The notes below the pieces were generated by a model. It worked only from the letters and a program-made list of their open reading frames with translations, was not told where the DNA came from and made no database searches. The position numbers and the translations under genes were made by a program. Below are positions 59,027-64,000 of a DNA stretch of 64,000 nucleotides, piece by piece (within the stretch, counting starts at the first letter, position 1; each line of letters begins with the position of its first letter). Source of the stretch: Rheum nobile (lineage: Eukaryota; Streptophyta; Magnoliopsida; Caryophyllales; Polygonaceae); contig WOAB01000563.1 of the NCBI GenBank assembly GCA_027886185.1, positions 2,170,001-2,234,000 of the forward strand. The letters are read 5' to 3'.

Positions 59027-59400
59027 CTTTCTAGCACCATTATGACGTTTAACACTATTATGAAATATTTAGCACCATTAAGGGAGTTGCGTTCATATTA
59101 TCTCTATGTTGTAGCCTAGTTCCAATAAAAGTTAAGCCTAAGAAATTGGTCGACATGTCCTCAGAACATAGTTGTAACTTTTCAATACAATTTACTCTAT
59201 ATATATTAAACTAAAAATTAATTAGGTCATATGGCACCCCTCATTAAACTTGTCTGTCATTTTCTCTATTTTCACTTTTTTAAATAAATTTAATTATATA
59301 TCAAAGATTTTCATCCTAAATCTAGCACTAATCTTTTACTAATTTAGATACAAATCAATCACAAAGATCGATTACAAATCAATCACAAAATATTACAAAT
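59027..59400. repeat. Diverged direct repeat, right copy
   Basis: Partner of 57242-57610, without the long TA tract. It shows that CTTTCTAG at 57242 was already a genomic sequence before or at the hAT insertion. Confidence 0.85.
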
Positions 59401-60684
59401 CCAAAACTTTTACAACACCGATCAACTCATAATTAGACTATCTCTTCCTGCTAAAAAAATGGACTGATATCCATGTGTGTCTTCTACCAAAGGACTATCT
59501 AGAACACTAGACTTCTCGCTACCCCTGGCTTTGCTTCTTTCAAAGCTCAACCGCCATCGCCGGTGAACTTCGATCTTTTTGCCCTACATCCTAATCTCAT
59601 GTTATCGCCATCGCCACTCCATCACTGGTGAGGGCGATCTACACATCCTCTGCCACGTCACCGTCTTGGAATTCTTGGTTCATCGCGACGTTTGTCTCGG
59701 TAAAGGCTTTAGAGCTTTTAATTGACAAAAAATTTGCTTTAAGCTACAATAACCATTAGCCAGAATAAACTAGTTCAAGTACTTGTGCATTTTCAAAAAG
59801 TGAAACTAATGAAAGATCATATACTGAAAAATCTTAACAACAAAGATTATTTGTCAATTGAAATTTAATAGCAGTTATAGAAAATCGAGGTAAGCATCGA
59901 GATAACTAATTGCTACATATTTGTGGATATATAATTGTAAAATAAATAAACGTTATAGAAAAATGGAATATCATGTCTTTTGGTAACAATTAATTTTTTA
60001 GAAGAATAATTAAAGGGTATTTGCTATGATTTTGAAAGTACAATATCTATAACTAATTTAGGATATCAGATTTATGATTGATTTTTTCTTTTAATTTCGT
60101 AATTTTCCATTTTACCTTATGATTCTTAATTAACCTGAATTTTTTTTGACACTACTAACTTATTTTTCATTGTACCTAATCGGTATGATATGTCAAAAGA
60201 ATTGGTTATAACCACATTATGTAAAAAAAAGAGAGTAAATAAAGCATATCTGATAAAATCAAATATTAAGAAACATAATATCTGCAACGAATACTTTCCA
60301 AATAAACTAAAACCTATATCAAAATTCATGCACTTTTTTAAATTAATATTTATTTGTTAGAACAATATCGGAATCAAAATTCATTTTTATTATTTTGATT
60401 TTTTTCTAGATATAAAATTCAATCTAATAATAAATATCTCATCTAATTGATATGTTATATATACTAAGATATTTTAAATGTTGCTTTAATTAATAGTACT
60501 CAAATATCTTAAAATTTTTAAGTAAATATTTATTGCTTATGGAACAACATTATTTCAAAATTAATTTAAATTGTTTTAAGGGATTACGTATTATCATATA
60601 TTTCAACTAATTTACCACACCTTTATATTTATAAATTTATAAGGTTATCCATTTATATGATTAGTATGAAGCCTTGATGTATAA
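59401..60684. other. Spacer with a short G+C-richer island
   Basis: At 59510-59700 the sequence becomes G+C richer (AACCGCCATCGCCGGTGA, CTGCCACGTCACCGTC) like a fragment of a plant exon or leader, but no frame is convincing. The remainder is A+T rich and empty. Confidence 0.45.
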
Positions 60685-60706
60685 TCTACTATATAATACT
60701 AAAGTA
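60685..60706 (+). mobile_element. Helitron 5' end
   Basis: A/TCTACTATATAATACTAAAG matches the start of Helitron copies A-C. No paired CTRR end with hairpin was found downstream. Confidence 0.5.
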
Positions 60707-62570
60707 AAACCTAGCTAAGACCGCTTGTCGTTTTGACATTGCGCTACATCATTTCTTGTCATATGTCTACTCCACATTATGCCACATCACTAAATTATCC
60801 TTTTTCTATTATTATTATTATTACATATAAATTATTCACATTTGATCCTGATTTCCATTTTAGATAGAATATATTAGATATTTTTCAAATATTCTATTTA
60901 AAAATTTCCATTTAATTAGTCATATTTTATTCAAATTTGCTTTTAATTCATTTATTTGTAGGTATATGACCTAATTCAACATATTATGTATGTACAAAAT
61001 CACACTGATATTTGTTAATTGATTATTAGTATAGATTTATTTATATTATTATACTTCTCTTAATTTTATTTATAATTAGATAAATTTATATTTATTTAAT
61101 ATGTCAAAACGTGGAATCGATATGTTTTTAATAATTAAAAATATATATATATATATAATTTTACTCAAGATGTGGAATCGATATGTTTTTAATAAGAGAT
61201 GCAGTGTCATTATTTTCATTAAATGTCATTATTTTCATTAAAGGTGACAAGAAAATTTATAACAATGTCATGAAATCGTTAGAGGAAAGAAAATTGAAAT
61301 CTCAATCGAAGAATTGTTATAAATTTAGCTGTTTCGTTAAAAGAAAGCAATAGAGTGTTGTCACATTTAAATTTCAGTAAAAGGAAAGAAAATTGAAATC
61401 TCAATTGAAGAATTATCAAACTGAAATCTCAATCAAAGGAAGTGCAGTTTATCAAAACGGAAATATCAGTCAACAAATTTAACCATCATAAAAGTGCAAT
61501 TTATTGGCTCTCTCTCAACAATCAAGAGCTTAAAAATTTATGAAACCGATACGTGTTATCAGACTCGAGCAATCATGCATTTGCATAAAAGATATAGAAA
61601 ACATCAAGGGGTAATTTCATGTCTTGATTTACTGTATTTGGACCCCAAAACAATGATTTGATTATTAGTATAAGCCCTGGAATGAAGTTGTCATCCTTAG
61701 CTTTCCATTTTCTGGATATTTTGATTCTTTCCCAATTGCTTTGTCATTAGCTTATGATATAATGATATATACTAGTTGAATTTCATATTCAAATACACAC
61801 TCAAGAACAACAAATATTGATGATTGATTACAATTTTTTTCTAATTGTCATTACTCATTAGCTCAAGGGATTGTGTGTTGTTTATCATAACAAAATCACA
61901 CAAGTCAGCTACTACTGAACGTTTTTTCTCAAATTATATATGATAGCAAACATATTTCTAGTTGTCATACCTGAATTTCACATACAAATACAAACATATT
62001 TCTAACTGAATTTTAAGCATTGTTCAGTCTGTGCATACTAAAATATTAGCTACCCCAAAATTCATATCATTCCCTACTGTATAAATAACATGTCACCTCT
62101 ACTCAATCAATAATGTAATTGTATGTCTAAGTGCTTTGGTTTAGGGCTCAAATCCCACTTTCATGTCCTAAAGATATAGAAAAATTACTGACTTGGAGGC
62201 TAATGATCGAGCTCACTCAAGGCAGAAATATTAAACTTTAAATAATTAGAAAAGTTATTGCTTTTTTGTTGCCAAAAATAGTCACCCTCTTATTTAAGTT
62301 GGAGCAAATGAGCTCAGTCCAAGAAAAAACTGAGTAATTTACACTACCACATATAAGCCCTAATGAAACGGTCAAAAACCTTCACAATCAACCACAAAGT
62401 AGTTATAGCTGATTGTGAAAGCCAACATCACAATACAGATATGTAAACAAAAATACCTTCACAATCAGCCACAAAGTAGTGGTTGCTTCTGGTCTTCAAT
62501 CTGAAATGCAAAAACCAACATCAGAAAAGCACGAATTTACACTAATAGCATTTATATATAAATATTTTAA
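60707..62570. other. Gene-free A+T-rich spacer
   Basis: It contains small local repeats: GGAATCGATATGTTTTTAAT near 61112 and 61171, GAAAGAAAATTGAAATCTCA near 61284 and 61385, and CCTTCACAATCA(A/G)CCACAAAGTAGT near 62380 and 62457. No genes recognised. Confidence 0.55.
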
Positions 62571-62628
62571 GGATGCGAATTCGGTGAGAATTTACACAAA
62601 AAATAGACAAAGGCTAGGAGACTATCAT

Positions 62629-62663
62629 TTAAGTGGTCATGTGAATGGCACATGACCACTTAA
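62629..62663. repeat. Perfect 15-bp inverted repeat
   Basis: TTAAGTGGTCATGTG and CACATGACCACTTAA flank a 5-base loop. Confidence 0.95.
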
Positions 62664-62709
62664 GTGGATAATTAACCGGTCAAACCGGTTACCAGCCGGT
62701 CAACACCGA

Positions 62710-62739
62710 CGGTCAACGCCGGAGCTCCGGCGTTGACCG
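62710..62739. repeat. Perfect 30-bp palindrome
   Basis: CGGTCAACGCCGGAG and its exact reverse complement CTCCGGCGTTGACCG meet with no spacer, centred on GAGCTC. GGTCAA words also occur at 62675, 62698 and, inverted, at its right arm. Confidence 0.97.
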
Positions 62740-62804
62740 GTCAATTTTATTTTATTTTCGGATCATTTTTTTTTTCGGGTCAGTTTTTTTACTAAAGATG
62801 GCAT

Positions 62805-64000
62805 GTGCATGCATTTTTGCTTGTGTGTGCATCTATATTGTCCTATTTGTGCATCAAAATTTTATAAGGCGTTGTCCGACCTAAGTTTTTTTTTTCTTTC
62901 CTGCCCATTTTTTCTGGGTCCACTGTTTGCTTGCGCTGGCATGTGCACCATTTGTTACTTGTGTGTACATCAATATTGACTTTTATGTGCATTAAAATTT
63001 TATAAGGTGTTGTCCGACCATTTTTTTCCATTGAATTTTTCGCAGCCCAACTTTTTTTCAAGACTAATTTTTTGCTTGAGATAGCATGTGCATACATTTT
63101 GACTTGTATGTGCATAAATTTGGCTTGTATGTGCATCAATATTGACATGTATGTGCATCTAAAGATTGTAAAAAATATACACTGTTTTCTAGAGAAAATG
63201 TGCATGAGTTGTACACTGTATGTGCATAAGTTTTTACATGTGCACATTCAAGCAAAAAGACGTGTGTTTTAAATAGTATGCACATATAAGTCGAAAACTC
63301 ATGCACATATCAAGCCAAGAAAACGATGCATACAAGTAAAATTTAGATGCACAGACAATTCAAAATTAATACACTTACAAGACAAAACCTATACACATTC
63401 TGTAAAGTATTTAAGATTTTACATGTGTGTGCATAAGTTTTCACTTACAAAAAGTCACACATATAGTCAAACCCTATGCACATCTAGTTCAATTTACATG
63501 CACATACAAGCAAAAAGACATGCACTTCAATGGCTATGCACATATGAGCCAAAACTCATGCACATTTTAACCCAAGAAAACAACGCACACAAATAGAATT
63601 TAGATGCACATATAAGTCAAAGTCTATGCACACACATGCCAAAACATATGCACATTCTCTGAAATGCATGCATAAGTTTTTGCATGTATGTGCATGAGTT
63701 TTCACATACACAAAGTCACACATATAATCAAAATCCTATGCAAAATTTATGTAATTTAGGTGCACATACAAGCCAAAACTCATGTATAATATTTTAACCT
63801 AAGAAAATAATACACACAAGTAGAATTTAGTTGCAAATATATGTTAAAATCTATGCACACACAAGCTAAAACATATGCACATGCTGAGAAGTGCATGAGT
63901 TTTCATATACACAAAGTCACACATATACTAAAAAATCCTATACAGATTTTATGCAATATCAATACACATACAAGTCAATATCGATGCACATACAAGCAAA
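62805..64000. repeat. Dispersed ATGTGCAT/ATGCACAT array
   Basis: About 35-40 copies of the 8-mer or one-base variants in 1.2 kb. The plus-strand form ATGTGCAT prevails before about 63250, and its reverse complement ATGCACAT, often followed by ATACAAGCCAAA, after it, with some mixing. Spacing is about 20-40 bases. Confidence 0.9.

Larger units (their letters stand above)
62571..64000. mobile_element. Left part of an unclassified element with palindromes and motif array
   Basis: After an A+T-rich TATATATAAAT stretch, GGATGCGAATTCGGTGAGAA begins a segment containing a 15-bp hairpin (62629-62663), CCGGTCAA repeats and a perfect 30-bp palindrome (62710-62739), followed by a dense ATGTGCAT/ATGCACAT array to the window end. 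The start resembles the GGAACGCTCCGGTAAAAC terminus at 23159 in layout, so both may be one kind of element. The right end is outside the window. Confidence 0.55.

Noticed and set aside
62128..62165. B-box-like GGGCTCAAATCCC suggesting a tRNA-derived SINE
   Set aside because: No A box at the right distance and no element borders.

Overview
This is nuclear DNA from a flowering plant, most likely a eudicot. It holds three intact-looking host genes with plant-style GT-AG introns, and plant lineages of almost every transposon class: a Tekay/Del chromovirus, a SIRE-type copia, a plant mariner, Stowaway and Tourist MITEs, Helitrons and a hAT. The spacers are very A+T rich. The species cannot be fixed by reading.

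Layout. 1-9330: a Tourist-like MITE, then a Stowaway-like MITE split by a complete Ty3/gypsy element (1036-9198; LTRs, 5-bp target duplication, primer site, polypurine tract) whose gag and pol carry stops and a frameshift. 9711-14144: a mariner element with a DD39D transposase broken by one stop, an internal copy of its own terminus, a tandem array and a second, convergent ORF. 14150-21400: a DEAD-box RNA helicase of the DDX3/DED1 (plant RH11/RH37/RH52) group, six coding exons, with a MITE and layered tandem duplications in its introns. 21404-29340: a Helitron, then an inverted-repeat element (about 23159-26007) bounded by microsatellites, carrying a dispersed GAATATC array and a captured BTB-gene exon; then fragments of a GRF zinc-finger gene and a GAUT4-like galacturonosyltransferase gene. 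29340-39710: A+T-rich spacer with a Harbinger remnant, three Helitron 5' ends, a solo LTR and a Helitron helicase tail.

39827-44629: two convergent host genes, a KMD/SKIP20-type F-box/kelch gene (+) and an alpha-tubulin gene (-) of the Arabidopsis TUA1 sequence type. 46365-56579: a SIRE-lineage copia element with gag, broken pol, an env-position ORF, several polypurine tracts, and a second LTR that runs into another partial gag. A hAT sits exactly at that break. 57242-62570: gene-free A+T-rich DNA with a diverged duplication and one Helitron 5' end. 62571-64000: palindromes followed by a dense ATGTGCAT/ATGCACAT array that leaves the window.

The host genes are ordinary housekeeping or regulatory genes and form no pathway together: RNA remodelling, SCF-dependent protein turnover, microtubules. 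The unusual content is in the mobile DNA: two elements built around short dispersed-motif arrays, a mariner with a second gene and EAR-like motifs, and a SIRE element in which GTTCCC is strikingly frequent on both strands. All comparisons were made by eye; no alignment or database search was run.
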